Shown here: in pieces, positions 8,050-17,431 of the stretch
Layout: each line of letters opens with the position of its first letter
How positions within the stretch are numbered: position 1 is the first letter of the stretch
DNA from: Amycolatopsis mongoliensis
GTDB taxonomy: Bacteria > Actinomycetota > Actinomycetes > Mycobacteriales > Pseudonocardiaceae
Assembly (NCBI RefSeq): GCF_030285665.1
Contig: NZ_CP127295.1
Coordinates: 7,440,001 to 7,504,000, forward strand
Length of the DNA stretch: 64,000 nucleotides
Reading direction: 5' to 3'
Made by a program: the position numbers and the translations under genes
Notes under the pieces: generated by a model
The model's database searches: none
Seen by the model: the letters and a program-made list of their open reading frames with translations, nothing else
Told to the model about the DNA's origin: nothing

Positions 8050-10977
8050 GTGCGCCAGTTCCCGCTCCGCCGTGCTCTCGTCCCGGTCGTGGCCGCCACC
8101 CTGCTGCTGGCGCCGGCGCCGGCGCTCGCGGCGCCCCCGATGCCGTTCCGCGACCCGGCGCTGCCGCTCGCGACGCGGATCGACGACCTGCTCTCCCGGC
8201 TGACGGCCGACGAGAAGATCTCGCTGCTGCACCAGTACGAGCCGGCCATCCCGCGCCTGGGCATCGGCGTGTTCAAGACCGGCACCGAAGCACTGCACGG
8301 CGTCGCGTGGTCGACCGACTACGACCACAACGGTGCCGTGGTGAAGGCCGACGGCACCGTGTTCCCGCAGGCCATCGGTCTGGCGAGCACCTGGGACCCG
8401 GCGCTGGTCCGGCAGGTCGGCACGGCCGTCGGGCAGGAGGCGCGCGGCTTCAACGTCCGCAACCCGACGCTGTGGGGCCTCAACCTGTGGGCGCCGGTGG
8501 TCAACCTGCTGCGCGATCCGCGGTGGGGCCGCAACGAGGAGGGCTATTCCGAAGACCCGTACCTCACCGGGCAGCTCGCGACGGCGTACGGCCGCGGCAT
8601 CCAGGGTGACGACCCGCGCTACCTGCAGGCCGCCCCGACGTTGAAGCACTACCTCGCCTACAACAACGAGGTCAGCCGCGACACCAGCAACTCCTCGGTG
8701 CCGCCGAAGATCCTGCACGACTACGACGAGCAGGCGTTCAAGATCCCGCTGCAGGCGGGCGCAGCCAACGGCGTCATGCCGTCGTACAACCTGGTCAACG
8801 GGCGGCCGAACACCGTGAGCCCCGACCTCGGCGGCCTGCTGCGGCGGTGGGCGCCCCAGGACATCGCCGTCGTCAGCGACGCCGGCGCCCCGTCCAACCT
8901 CGTCAACTCGGAGAAGTACTACGCCACCAAGGCGGAAGCGGACGCGGCGGCGATCAAGGCCGGGCTCGACAGCTTCACCGACAACGACACGAACGGCTCG
9001 ATCACCGTCGAGGCCGTCAAGGAAGCGCTGACGCGCGGATTGCTGACGATGGCCGACGTCGAGAAGGCCGACCGGCACCTGCTGTCGCTGCGCTTCCGGT
9101 TCGGCGAGTTCGACCCGCCGGGCCGCAACCCGTACGCGAAGATCACCCCGGCCGTGATCGATTCGCCCGAGCACCGCGCCCTCGCGCGCAAGGTCGCCGA
9201 CGAGCAGGCCGTCCTGCTGCGCAACGACGGCAACGCCCTGCCGCTGGACGCGGCGAAGAACAAGAAGGTGGCCGTCGTCGGCCCGCTGTCGGACACCCTC
9301 TACGAAGACTGGTACAGCGGCTCGATGCCGTACCGCGTCACGCCGGTGCAGGGCATCACGGAACGCTTGGGCACCTCGGGCACGGTCGCTTCGTCCGAGG
9401 GCGTCGACCGGATCGCGCTGAAGGACCTCGCCACCGGCCGGTACCTGACGGCGCCCGCCACCCCCGGCAAGGTGACCGCGGGCGGGACGGTCGCGGGCGC
9501 CGCGGAGTCCTTCGACGTCTTCGACTGGGGCGCGGGCAAGAACACCCTGCGCGCGGCGGCGAACGGCAAGTACCTCGGCTACTCCGGCGGCGCGCTCGTG
9601 AACGACGCCGACCAGCCGTCCGGGTGGTTCGTGCAGCAGCAGCTCAAGCTCGACCCGCAGCCCGACGGCAGCTACGTGCTCGAGTACGCGGGCAACGAGG
9701 TCACCGAGCCGTGGTTCGGCCCGAACCGCTTCGCCGTCGTCGGCGCCGACGGGGTCCTCACGATCTCCGCGCCCGACGCCGCGCACGCGACCAAGTTCGG
9801 CCGCGAGGTCGTCACGAGCGGGGTCTCCTCGGCGGTCGCCGCGGCGCGGGGCGCGGACACGGCGGTGGTCGTGGTCGGCAGCATGCCGTTCATCAACGGC
9901 CGTGAGGCGAACGACCGGACGAGCACGGAACTGGCGCCGGCGCAGCGGGCGTTGATCGAAGCCGTGCGGAAGGCGAACCCGCACACCGTGGTCGTGGTGG
10001 AGAACAGCTACCCGACGACCGGCTGGGACACGCTGTCCGTGCCGGGGATCGTGTGGACGAGCCACGCGGGGCAGGAGACCGGGCACGCGGTCGCCGACGT
10101 CCTCTTCGGCGACCACGACCCGAGCGGGCGGCTCACGCAGACCTGGTACGCCTCCGACGCGGGACTGCCGAGCATCCTGGACTACGACATCGCGAAGACC
10201 GGGATGACGTACCAGTACTACCGCGGGAAGCCGTTGTACCCCTTCGGATACGGGCTCAGCTACACGAGCTTCCGGTACGGGGCCGTGCGGGCTTCCCTCT
10301 CCGGCTCGGCGGTGCAGGTGAGCGTCGACGTGACGAACACCGGGGACCGGTCCGGGACCGACGTCGTCCAGCTCTATTCGAAGGAGTCCGGCGTGCAGCG
10401 GCTGCGTGATTTCTCCCGCGTGACGCTGGCACCGCACCAGACGCGCGCGGTGCGGTTCTCGGTGCCGGTCGCGGACCTGGCGTCCTGGAACGCTTCGCTG
10501 GGACGGTCCGTGGTGGAGCAGGGGGTTCACGACTTCTCGGTGGGCCGCAACGCCGCCGACCTCTCCGCGGCGCGGCCGGTGTTCGTGCCGGGGGAGCGGA
10601 TCCCGCCCCGCGACCTCAGCCGACCCACGCCGGCGCAGAACTTCGACGACTACTCCGGGACGACGCTGACGGACACGTCGAAGACGTCGGGGACCTCGGT
10701 CGCGGCTTCCTCCGGGAACTGGCTGGCCTACCGCGACGCCGCGCTGAGCGGCCCGGCACTGTTCACCGCTTCGGTGTCCGCGGCGGGGCCGGCGCACGTC
10801 ACGGTCCACCTGGACTCGCCGACCGGCCGGATCCTGGGCACGGCCTCGGTGCCGGCCACGGGGGACCGGTACGCGTACACGACGGTGACGGCGGCACTGG
10901 CGAAGGCGACCGGCCGCCACGACGTCTACCTGACGTTCGACGGGCCGGTGAACCTGGCGACGTTCTCCCTGCGGTGA
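8050..10977 (+). CDS. Secreted multidomain GH3 beta-glycosidase
   Basis: A 975-residue exported enzyme. The signal peptide is about 1-32 (RRALVPVVAATLLLAPAPALA). The GH3 barrel follows, with probable nucleophile Asp277 in VVSDAGAP, then the alpha/beta sandwich domain. Around residues 455-595 a Cys-free insert (KDLATGRYLTAPA, NGKYLGYSGG) looks like a fascin-type beta-trefoil module. After it come a fibronectin-III-like domain and a C-terminal CBM6-like sandwich (about 855-975). GTG 8050 is preferred over ATG 7999 because GGGAGG lies at 8038-8043, it begins at the signal peptide, and the upstream start would place the operator inside the gene. Likely a beta-xylosidase or beta-glucosidase acting outside the cell with the neighbouring uptake system. 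Confidence 0.9.
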   Translation: MRQFPLRRALVPVVAATLLLAPAPALAAPPMPFRDPALPLATRIDDLLSRLTADEKISLLHQYEPAIPRLGIGVFKTGTEALHGVAWSTDYDHNGAVVKADGTVFPQAIGLASTWDPALVRQVGTAVGQEARGFNVRNPTLWGLNLWAPVVNLLRDPRWGRNEEGYSEDPYLTGQLATAYGRGIQGDDPRYLQAAPTLKHYLAYNNEVSRDTSNSSVPPKILHDYDEQAFKIPLQAGAANGVMPSYNLVNGRPNTVSPDLGGLLRRWAPQDIAVVSDAGAPSNLVNSEKYYATKAEADAAAIKAGLDSFTDNDTNGSITVEAVKEALTRGLLTMADVEKADRHLLSLRFRFGEFDPPGRNPYAKITPAVIDSPEHRALARKVADEQAVLLRNDGNALPLDAAKNKKVAVVGPLSDTLYEDWYSGSMPYRVTPVQGITERLGTSGTVASSEGVDRIALKDLATGRYLTAPATPGKVTAGGTVAGAAESFDVFDWGAGKNTLRAAANGKYLGYSGGALVNDADQPSGWFVQQQLKLDPQPDGSYVLEYAGNEVTEPWFGPNRFAVVGADGVLTISAPDAAHATKFGREVVTSGVSSAVAAARGADTAVVVVGSMPFINGREANDRTSTELAPAQRALIEAVRKANPHTVVVVENSYPTTGWDTLSVPGIVWTSHAGQETGHAVADVLFGDHDPSGRLTQTWYASDAGLPSILDYDIAKTGMTYQYYRGKPLYPFGYGLSYTSFRYGAVRASLSGSAVQVSVDVTNTGDRSGTDVVQLYSKESGVQRLRDFSRVTLAPHQTRAVRFSVPVADLASWNASLGRSVVEQGVHDFSVGRNAADLSAARPVFVPGERIPPRDLSRPTPAQNFDDYSGTTLTDTSKTSGTSVAASSGNWLAYRDAALSGPALFTASVSAAGPAHVTVHLDSPTGRILGTASVPATGDRYAYTTVTAALAKATGRHDVYLTFDGPVNLATFSLR

Positions 10978-10982
10978 GCGGT

Positions 10983-11040
10983 CTGCCGCGGCTTGTCGTG
11001 AGTGAGAAACAGGGTTAGAACACTGTTTCTCACTCACGAC
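10983..11040. repeat. Type-B palindrome with 22-nt flank, copy 1
   Basis: A 22-bp stem (10995-11016 with 11019-11040, one mismatch) has arms containing GTGAGTGAGAAACAG and only two loop bases. The left flank from 10983 (CCGCGGCTTGTCGTGAGT core) is the exact reverse complement of the right flank of the element at 49412-49467. It sits between the convergent GH3 and methyltransferase genes and probably terminates both. Confidence 0.8.
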
Positions 11041-11049
11041 CCGGCGGGC

Positions 11050-11865
11050 TCAGGGCTTCCGGCCGACCCCGGCGTACGGCAGCGCGTTGATCGACGGGTC
11101 GTCGGACATGTCGCCGGCACCCTCGGGCTTCCACATCGCGCAGCCGACCACGCCGGGCTCGACCATCTCGAAGCCGTCGAAGAAGGCGAGCACCTGGTCG
11201 TGCGTGCGAGGGACGGGCTGGTTCTGCTGGTCCTGGTTGCTCTTGTACACCTCGACCGCCTCGTCGAGGCGCTCCGACTCGGAGTCGGCGGCGACGTGCG
11301 TGGCGGCCAGGAAGCTGCCCGGGGCCAGCCGGTCGCGGTAGCGGGCCAGGACACCCGCCGGGTCCCACGAGTCGGGCACGAAGTGCAGCAGCAGCAGCAT
11401 GAACACGCCGATCGGCTCGTCGAGGTCCAGCAGCTTGCCGGCACCGTCGAAGATGTCGTTGACGTCACGCAGGTCGGCCTGCAGCACCAGGCAGTTCTCG
11501 TTGTCCTGCAAGAGCAGTTCGCTGTGGGCCACGGCCACCGGTTCGCGGTCGACGTACACCACGCGGCACGACGGGTCGGCCTGCTGGACGATCTCGTGCA
11601 GGTTCCCCACGGTCGGGATGCCGGAGCCGATGTCCAGGAACTGCCGGACGCCGGAGTCGACCATGAACCTGGCCGCCCGGCGCAGGAACGCGCGGTTGAG
11701 GCGGGCCGCGTCGCGGACGCCCGGCATGATCTTGAGGATCTGCTCCCCGAGCGCGCGGTCGGCGGCGAAGTTGTGGTCGCCGTCGAGCCAGAAGTCGTAC
11801 ACCCGCGCCGGGTTCGGCACCGTGGTGTCGATCTCCGGCGGTACCCAGCTCAGTTCCCCGGTCAC
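11050..11865 (-). CDS. SAM-dependent methyltransferase (DUF574/PF04672 type)
   Basis: A 271-residue protein of the actinomycete S-adenosylmethionine methyltransferase family. Its hallmark segments are NPARVYDFWLDGDHNFAAD near the N-terminus, the SAM-binding FLDIGSGIPT (about 83-92) and YVDREPVAVAHS. These proteins are numerous in Streptomyces and Amycolatopsis and most have no known substrate. The start is GTG 11865 with GGGAGG four bases upstream; GTG 11877 is an in-frame alternative. It is divergent from the P450 gene, with 123 bp between starts. Confidence 0.85.
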   Translation of the reverse strand: MTGELSWVPPEIDTTVPNPARVYDFWLDGDHNFAADRALGEQILKIMPGVRDAARLNRAFLRRAARFMVDSGVRQFLDIGSGIPTVGNLHEIVQQADPSCRVVYVDREPVAVAHSELLLQDNENCLVLQADLRDVNDIFDGAGKLLDLDEPIGVFMLLLLHFVPDSWDPAGVLARYRDRLAPGSFLAATHVAADSESERLDEAVEVYKSNQDQQNQPVPRTHDQVLAFFDGFEMVEPGVVGCAMWKPEGAGDMSDDPSINALPYAGVGRKP

Positions 11866-11988
11866 GGGACCTCCCACCCTCGCGCACCTCTGAAAGGCGG
11901 GAGTCTAGCGCCCTCCTCCGTTCGTGTGGACCCGGACTCGGCCCGGCCGCCGCCCCGCTAGGGTGGCCCGGTCGCGAGGAGACGAGAC

Positions 11989-13320
11989 ATGACCGACGTG
12001 CGTCCCGTTCCCGGCCGGTGGCCCGTGCTCGGGCACACGGTGCCGCTGCTGCGCGACCCGCTGAAGCTCTTCACTTCCCTGCCGTCGCACGGAGATGTCG
12101 TCGAACTCCGCCTCGGGCCGCTACCGGTGCACGTGGTCACGACCCCGGAACTGTCCTGGCAGGTGCTGGCCACCGACGCCGACAAGTTCGACAAGGGCCT
12201 GGTCTTCGACAAGATGCGCCCGCTCTTCGGCGACGGCCTGGCCACCTCGAACGGCGAGCTCAACCGCCGCCAGCGCCGCCTGGTGATGCCCGCCTTCGGC
12301 CGCACCCGGATCGCGGGCTACGCGGAGACCACCATGACGAAGCTGGCCGGCGAGCTGGCGAGCTCCTGGCAGCCGGGCGAAATCGTCCAGCTCGACCGGC
12401 GGATGCAGGATCTCGTGCTGACCATCGCGGGGCAGACGCTCTTCTCCACCGCGCTCGGTGACGAGGCGCTGGCGGAAATCCAGCGCTCGATCCCGATCAT
12501 GCTGAAATACGTGCTGATCCGGGCGTTCTCTCCGAAATTCGTGGAGAAGCTGCCGATTCCGCCGAACCGGAAGTTCGACGCCGCGGCCGCGCGCCTGCGC
12601 GACGTCATCGGCGAGACCGTCGTCGCCGCCCGGGAGCAGGGCGCCGACCACGGCGACCTGCTGTCGATGCTGCTCATGGCCCGCGACGAGGACACCGGCG
12701 AGGGCATGACCGACCGGCAGGTGCACGACGAGGTCATCACGATCCTCACCACCGGCGCCGAGACCACCGCCGTCGCGCTGGCCTGGTTCTTCCACGAGCT
12801 CGGGCAGCACCCGGAGGTCGAGCGGCGGTTCCACGCGGAGGTCGACGAGGTCCTCGGCGGGCGGCCCGCGCGGTTCGAGGACCTGCCGGACCTGGTGTAC
12901 ACGCACCAGATCGTCAACGAGATCGTCCGCCGCACCCCGCCGCTGATCCTCATGCGCCGCGCCCGCGAGGACGTCGAACTCGGCGGCGTCACCATCCGGG
13001 CGGGCAGCGAGGTCGCGGTCAGCCAGCACACCCTGCACCGGGATCCGCGCTGGTTCCCCGACCCGGAGCGCTTCGACCCGGACCGCTGGACGCCCGGGCA
13101 CACCGCGGAACTGCCGAAGGGCGCGTACATCCCGTTCGGCGCCGGCGCGCGGCTGTGCCCGGGACACGTGTTCGCGCCGACGGAGATCGGCATCGTCGCC
13201 GCCACGATCGGGGCGCGGTGGCGACTGGTTCCGGTGCCGGGCAAGAAGGTCCACGCGCAGCTCAAGGCCACCATGCAGCCGAACCGGCTGCCGATGACCG
13301 TGGTGCCGCGCGGGACCTGA
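11989..13320 (+). CDS. Cytochrome P450
   Basis: A 443-residue soluble P450. The I-helix oxygen-activation motif reads TGAETTAVAL, the K-helix ExxR is EIVRR, a PERFDPDRW segment precedes the heme loop, and the heme ligand is Cys390 in FGAGARLCPGH. The N-terminus PVPGRWPVLGHTVPLL is the usual proline-rich lead-in, without a membrane anchor. The start ATG 11989 follows GGAGACGAG. No ferredoxin, reductase or biosynthetic core enzyme is adjacent, so substrate and redox partner cannot be read from context. The downstream secreted hydrolase may be unrelated. Confidence 0.95.
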   Translation: MTDVRPVPGRWPVLGHTVPLLRDPLKLFTSLPSHGDVVELRLGPLPVHVVTTPELSWQVLATDADKFDKGLVFDKMRPLFGDGLATSNGELNRRQRRLVMPAFGRTRIAGYAETTMTKLAGELASSWQPGEIVQLDRRMQDLVLTIAGQTLFSTALGDEALAEIQRSIPIMLKYVLIRAFSPKFVEKLPIPPNRKFDAAAARLRDVIGETVVAAREQGADHGDLLSMLLMARDEDTGEGMTDRQVHDEVITILTTGAETTAVALAWFFHELGQHPEVERRFHAEVDEVLGGRPARFEDLPDLVYTHQIVNEIVRRTPPLILMRRAREDVELGGVTIRAGSEVAVSQHTLHRDPRWFPDPERFDPDRWTPGHTAELPKGAYIPFGAGARLCPGHVFAPTEIGIVAATIGARWRLVPVPGKKVHAQLKATMQPNRLPMTVVPRGT

Positions 13321-13392
13321 CGGTACCCGTTCGGCTACCGGGTGTAGTGTTCCGGAGTTCCTTCACCTGTCCGAGTCCAGAGGGAGTGCGGC

Positions 13393-14484
13393 GTGAAGCT
13401 GCCCGTCAAGGTGACGTCGGCCCTGTTCGCCTGCGGTGTCCTGCTCGCTTCGACGACCGCCGCGATGCCCGCCGAGGCCGCCGCGATCTCCTGCACCGAC
13501 ACGGATCTGCCGGTCAGCGGCCCGGGCCTGCCCCCGCTGGTCCCGGGCGCGCCCGCCACGATGCACGGCCGGCTGTGCCTGCCGGCCGGCGACGCCCCGG
13601 ACACCGTCCAGCTGCTCGTGCACGGCGGCACGTACAACAGCGCGTACTGGGACCTGCCGTACCAGCCCGAGCGCTACTCCTACCAGCGCGACATGGCCGC
13701 GCACGGCTACGCGACCTTCGCCGCCGACCAGCTCGGCGCCGGGCGCAGCAGCCGCCCGTTGAGCCTGCCGCTGTCGGTCTGGGCGGCCGCCGAATCGACG
13801 CACGAGGTGGTCGGCCACCTGCGTGCCGGGCACGTCGGCGGCGTGCGGTTCGCGAAGGTGGTCATCGTCGGGCACTCGGTCGGGTCCGGGGTCGTGGCCG
13901 TGGAGGCGTCGACCTACCACGACGTCGACGGCGTCGTCCTCACCGGCATCACCCACCTGCCCGCGCTGCCGGTGCTGGCGCTCGGCGCGGCGCTCGGCCT
14001 GCAGCCCGCGCTGCTCGACGGCCAGCTCGGCAGCCTGGGCAGCGACCCGTTGTACTTCACGACGAAACCGGGCGCGCGCGCCGGGTTGTTCTACGCCGCG
14101 GGCGATTCCGACGCGGGCGTGATCGCCGCCGACGAAGCGACCAAGGACCAGGTTTCGGTGCCCGGGATGGGCACGGTCGCGCTGTTCGGGATCGTGTTGC
14201 CGGCGACGAAGGGAATTACCGTACCGGTTTTCCAGGTGGTGGGGGAAAAGGACGTACTTTTCTGCGGCCTGCTCGCGCTGCGTGACTGTTCGGACGCCGG
14301 CGTGCTGCGCGCGCAGGAGGCGCCGTATTACGCCGACCCGTCGAACCTGTCGATGTACGTCCTGCCGGGTGCCGGTCATTCCGTTGCGTTGCACGAAAAC
14401 GCGGCGGACTACCGCGACGCGACCCGGTCGTGGCTGCGGGATCGCCTGGCGGTCGCTCCGCAGGGTTATCACTCGATTGGATGA
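13393..14484 (+). CDS. Secreted alpha/beta hydrolase
   Basis: A 363-residue protein with an N-terminal signal peptide (about 1-29, VTSALFACGVLLASTTAAMPAEA). The fold is recognised by the oxyanion HGGTY motif, the nucleophile elbow GHSVGS, a likely acid in GEKDVLFCG and the catalytic His in GAGHSVALHE. Four Cys in the mature part may form disulfides, consistent with export. It most likely hydrolyses an ester or amide outside the cell; the substrate is unknown. The GTG start at 13393 follows AGAGGGAGTGCGGC. It lies 72 bp after the P450 gene on the same strand. Confidence 0.85.
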   Translation: MKLPVKVTSALFACGVLLASTTAAMPAEAAAISCTDTDLPVSGPGLPPLVPGAPATMHGRLCLPAGDAPDTVQLLVHGGTYNSAYWDLPYQPERYSYQRDMAAHGYATFAADQLGAGRSSRPLSLPLSVWAAAESTHEVVGHLRAGHVGGVRFAKVVIVGHSVGSGVVAVEASTYHDVDGVVLTGITHLPALPVLALGAALGLQPALLDGQLGSLGSDPLYFTTKPGARAGLFYAAGDSDAGVIAADEATKDQVSVPGMGTVALFGIVLPATKGITVPVFQVVGEKDVLFCGLLALRDCSDAGVLRAQEAPYYADPSNLSMYVLPGAGHSVALHENAADYRDATRSWLRDRLAVAPQGYHSIG

Positions 14485-14661
14485 ATGCTGTTTCGTGCAC
14501 CGGACGCAATTTCGCGCCAAGATATGTCGGCTACCCGAACCGGTGTGTGACCGAAGCTCGTTCTGATCAGCCGGCGCGACGGAGCTGCAGGCGGCCTGCC
14601 GGCAGTTACCTTGCGCCGGGCGGCCGCCGAGCGAGCTTCACTGGACCCAGGACAGGCTGAG

Positions 14662-16764
14662 GTGACTGCTCCCCATCCCCGCGGTGACGTCCCGCGGAAG
14701 AAGCCGTCCGCCGAACGCGCGGCGAGACGGCTCGGCACGCTCGCGCGCAAGTGGGGCTACCTGATCAGCACCACCGCGTACCTGCCGCACACCCCCGAGG
14801 AGGTCGAGCGCGAGCTGGCGGTGCTCGTCGGGCGGCTGTTCGAAGCGGTCGCGAGCGACCCGCCGGAGCTGGAGGAAGCCGCGGCCGCGGGTGCGCGGCT
14901 CGTCGAGCTGCGCTGCGTCGGCGCGGACAGCCTGCGCCGCAGCCTGGAGGTGCTCGGCAAGGCCCTGCTGCGCGAGCCGGAGCTGCGCCGGGTCGACGGG
15001 TTGGCCGAACGGGTCGTGCTGGTGCTCGGCGCGCTCAGCGCGGGCTACGGCGAGACGTTGCGCGAAGACATCCAGAAGCGCCAGGAAGGCCTGAGCCGGG
15101 CCCTGCTGAAGGTCGAACAGGAGACCCGCCAGAAGCAGATCATCACGCGCGCGCAGTTCGAGGAGGTGTTCGCCGGCTCGGCCAGCGGCGTCGCGCTCAC
15201 CGAGCTGGACGGCCGGGTGCTGCGCGCCAACGCCGCGCTCGCCAAGACGCTCAACCGCACGCCGGCCGAGATCGCCGCGATGACCCTCTTCGACCTGGTT
15301 CACCCGGACGAGGTCGAGCAGCTGCGCGAGGCCTACGGGGAGCTGGTGGCCGGACGGCTGCACCGGCTGCGCGTCGGACGCCGGCTGATCGGCAAGGACG
15401 GCGAGCCGATGTGGGCCACCTTCGCCGCGTCGGTGATCCGCGACGCGGTCGGCACGCCCCGGCAGCTGATCACGATCATCGACGACGACACCGAGGTGTC
15501 GCTCCTGCAGCGGCGCCTGTCCCACCAGGCCCTGCACGACGTGCTCACCGCGCTGCCGAACCGGCAGTTCTTCAGCACCCGCCTGGAGAACCTGCTGCGC
15601 GACGCCGACGCGGCACGCGGGGTCACGCTCTTCCACCTCGACCTCGACGGCTTCTCGCAGATCACCGGCGGGCTCGGCCAGAACCTCGGCGACCGCGTGC
15701 TGCGCGGGGTCGCCGCGAAGCTGAAGACGGTGTTCGAGGGGGAGAAGGCGCTCATCGCGCGCCTCGGCGGCGACGAGTTCGGCGTGCTGGTGCAGAACAC
15801 CGCGGACACGCCGGGCGTCGTGGCGCTCGTCCGCCGGATCACCCACGAGCTGGCGGAGCCGGACTACGTGGACGGGAACCGCGGCGTCGCGGTGTCGGCC
15901 AGCATCGGCGTCGTCCACCGCCCGCCACGCGACATCACGCCGGCCGAGCTGCTGCGCGCGTCGGACCTGACGCTGCGCCGCGTCCAGCGGGCCGGGAACC
16001 AGTGGGGCCTGTTCGACCGCGAGCTGGACCGCCGCGACCGCCACGACTTCGGTCTCGCCGCGGCGATGGCGGGCGCCTGGGAGAACGGCGAGATCGAGGT
16101 CCGCTTCCGGCCGCTGGTGGCCGCGGCGGATGGCTCGGTCCAGGGCGTCGAGGCGAGGCTGCGCTGGAACCACCCGGCCGAAGGCGTGCTGGCGCACGAG
16201 ACGTGCGTGCGGCTGGCGGGGGAGACGGGGCTGGCGCTGCCGCTGGGCACGTGGCTGCTGCGCACGGCGGTCGAGCGGGTCGCGGCGGCCGGCGTCGACC
16301 TGCCGCTGACCGTCGAGCTGACCGCGCACCAGGCCGCCGACCCGGAGCTGGTCGGGGAGATCCGCGGCGTGCTGGAGTCCACCGGCCTGGCGCCGGAGCG
16401 CGTGCGGCCGGGCTTCCCGTCGGCGACCCTGCTCGCGGACTCCGGCGACGCGGCCGACAACCTGAAGGTGCTCGCGGAAATCGGCGTGGGCGCGGAGATC
16501 CACGACTTCGGCGACGTCACCTGCCTCACGGAGTACCCGGTGCGCGCGGTCCGCCTGGCGCCCGGCCTCGCGGCGCGTCGTGACCACCCGCTGGTGGACC
16601 GCTCGCTGACGGCGCTGGTCGAAGCGGCCCACCTGGCCGGCGCGGAGGTCGGCGTGGCCGGGATCGAGCGCGTCGAGCAGAGTGAGTGGTGGCGCGAGCG
16701 GGGCGTGGACCGGCTGTCGGGGCCGCTGTTCGCCGAGGTGCCGGGCGGCCTGCCCGCCTGCTGA
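14662..16764 (+). CDS. PAS-GGDEF-EAL cyclic-di-GMP signalling protein
   Basis: A 700-residue cytoplasmic protein: an N-terminal helical region (1-155), a PAS domain (about 160-280), GGDEF (about 285-440) and EAL (about 450-695). The cyclase signature RLGGDEFGVL is intact (369-373), but no RxxD inhibitory site precedes it. The EAL part is degraded: the motif reads VEARLRW (about 496), the usual VNLSxRQF region is VELTAHQAAD and the DDFG loop is HDFGDV. Phosphodiesterase activity is therefore doubtful and the protein may be a cyclase or c-di-GMP receptor. Similar PAS-GGDEF-EAL proteins influence development in Streptomyces. GTG 14662 is preferred over ATG 14611 because of an AGGACAGG just upstream. 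Confidence 0.9.
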   Translation: MTAPHPRGDVPRKKPSAERAARRLGTLARKWGYLISTTAYLPHTPEEVERELAVLVGRLFEAVASDPPELEEAAAAGARLVELRCVGADSLRRSLEVLGKALLREPELRRVDGLAERVVLVLGALSAGYGETLREDIQKRQEGLSRALLKVEQETRQKQIITRAQFEEVFAGSASGVALTELDGRVLRANAALAKTLNRTPAEIAAMTLFDLVHPDEVEQLREAYGELVAGRLHRLRVGRRLIGKDGEPMWATFAASVIRDAVGTPRQLITIIDDDTEVSLLQRRLSHQALHDVLTALPNRQFFSTRLENLLRDADAARGVTLFHLDLDGFSQITGGLGQNLGDRVLRGVAAKLKTVFEGEKALIARLGGDEFGVLVQNTADTPGVVALVRRITHELAEPDYVDGNRGVAVSASIGVVHRPPRDITPAELLRASDLTLRRVQRAGNQWGLFDRELDRRDRHDFGLAAAMAGAWENGEIEVRFRPLVAAADGSVQGVEARLRWNHPAEGVLAHETCVRLAGETGLALPLGTWLLRTAVERVAAAGVDLPLTVELTAHQAADPELVGEIRGVLESTGLAPERVRPGFPSATLLADSGDAADNLKVLAEIGVGAEIHDFGDVTCLTEYPVRAVRLAPGLAARRDHPLVDRSLTALVEAAHLAGAEVGVAGIERVEQSEWWRERGVDRLSGPLFAEVPGGLPAC

Positions 16765-16768
16765 GCCG

Positions 16769-17431
16769 TCAGATCCGCACCAGCACCTCGTCGAGGGACT
16801 TGCGCCGCAGGTCCGGCACCACGCAGTCGTCGGCCGGGTAGCCGACCGGGATCACCGCGAACGCCCGTTCGTTGCGCGGCCGGCCGAGCAGCTCGCCCAG
16901 GAACCGCATCGGCGACGGCGTGTGCGTCAACGCCGCCAATCCGGCCACCTGCAAGGTCGTCAGCAGCATGCCGACCGCGATGCCCACCGACTCGTCGACG
17001 TAGTAGTGCTTGCGGACGCCGCCGTCGTCGTCGAGCGCGAACCGTTGCTGGAAGACGACGATCAGGTACGGCGCGTCGGTCAGGTGCGGCTTCACCGCGT
17101 CCGTGCCCAAGGGGCGCAACGCATCGAGCCACTCGGCACCGAGCCGGCCGTCGTAGGAGACCCGCTCCTCCGCCTCGGCGGCCGCACGGATCCTCCGGCG
17201 CACGGCGGGATCGGTGACGAGGACGAACGTCCACGGCTGCTGGTGCGCGCCGCTGGGGGCCGTCGACGCCACCGCGATCGCGTCGAGCACCGCGCGTTCG
17301 GGAACCGGGTCGGGGGAGAACATCCGGACCGAGCGCCGCGCTTCCATCCGGTGCCGCAGGGCGGCGGCCTCGGCGACGGCTTCGGTGGCGGGCAGACGGG
17401 CCGGCCGGTACGGGACGGGGCGATACGTCAT
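16769..17431 (-). CDS. Nitroreductase-family flavoprotein
   Basis: A 220-residue FMN-dependent oxidoreductase-like protein. Characteristic segments are RRSVRMFSPDPVPE (phosphate/FMN contact), TAPSGAHQQPWTFVLV and the C-terminal VIPVGYPADD. Family members reduce nitro compounds, quinones or iodotyrosine with NAD(P)H. Its stop lies four bases from the stop of the convergent GGDEF gene, leaving no room for a separate terminator. The ATG start at 17431 gives a lead-in typical of the family. Substrate unknown. Confidence 0.9.
   Translation of the reverse strand: MTYRPVPYRPARLPATEAVAEAAALRHRMEARRSVRMFSPDPVPERAVLDAIAVASTAPSGAHQQPWTFVLVTDPAVRRRIRAAAEAEERVSYDGRLGAEWLDALRPLGTDAVKPHLTDAPYLIVVFQQRFALDDDGGVRKHYYVDESVGIAVGMLLTTLQVAGLAALTHTPSPMRFLGELLGRPRNERAFAVIPVGYPADDCVVPDLRRKSLDEVLVRI

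Noticed and set aside
7984..11037. A 1017-codon minus-strand open frame across the GH3 gene
   Set aside because: Shadow frame: the plus strand encodes an intact secreted GH3 with catalytic motifs, and the minus product is Arg/Val/His-rich without recognisable sequence.
11050..14484. A biosynthetic gene cluster around the P450, methyltransferase and hydrolase
   Set aside because: No core synthase, transporter or pathway regulator is present, and the genes are separate units in two orientations.
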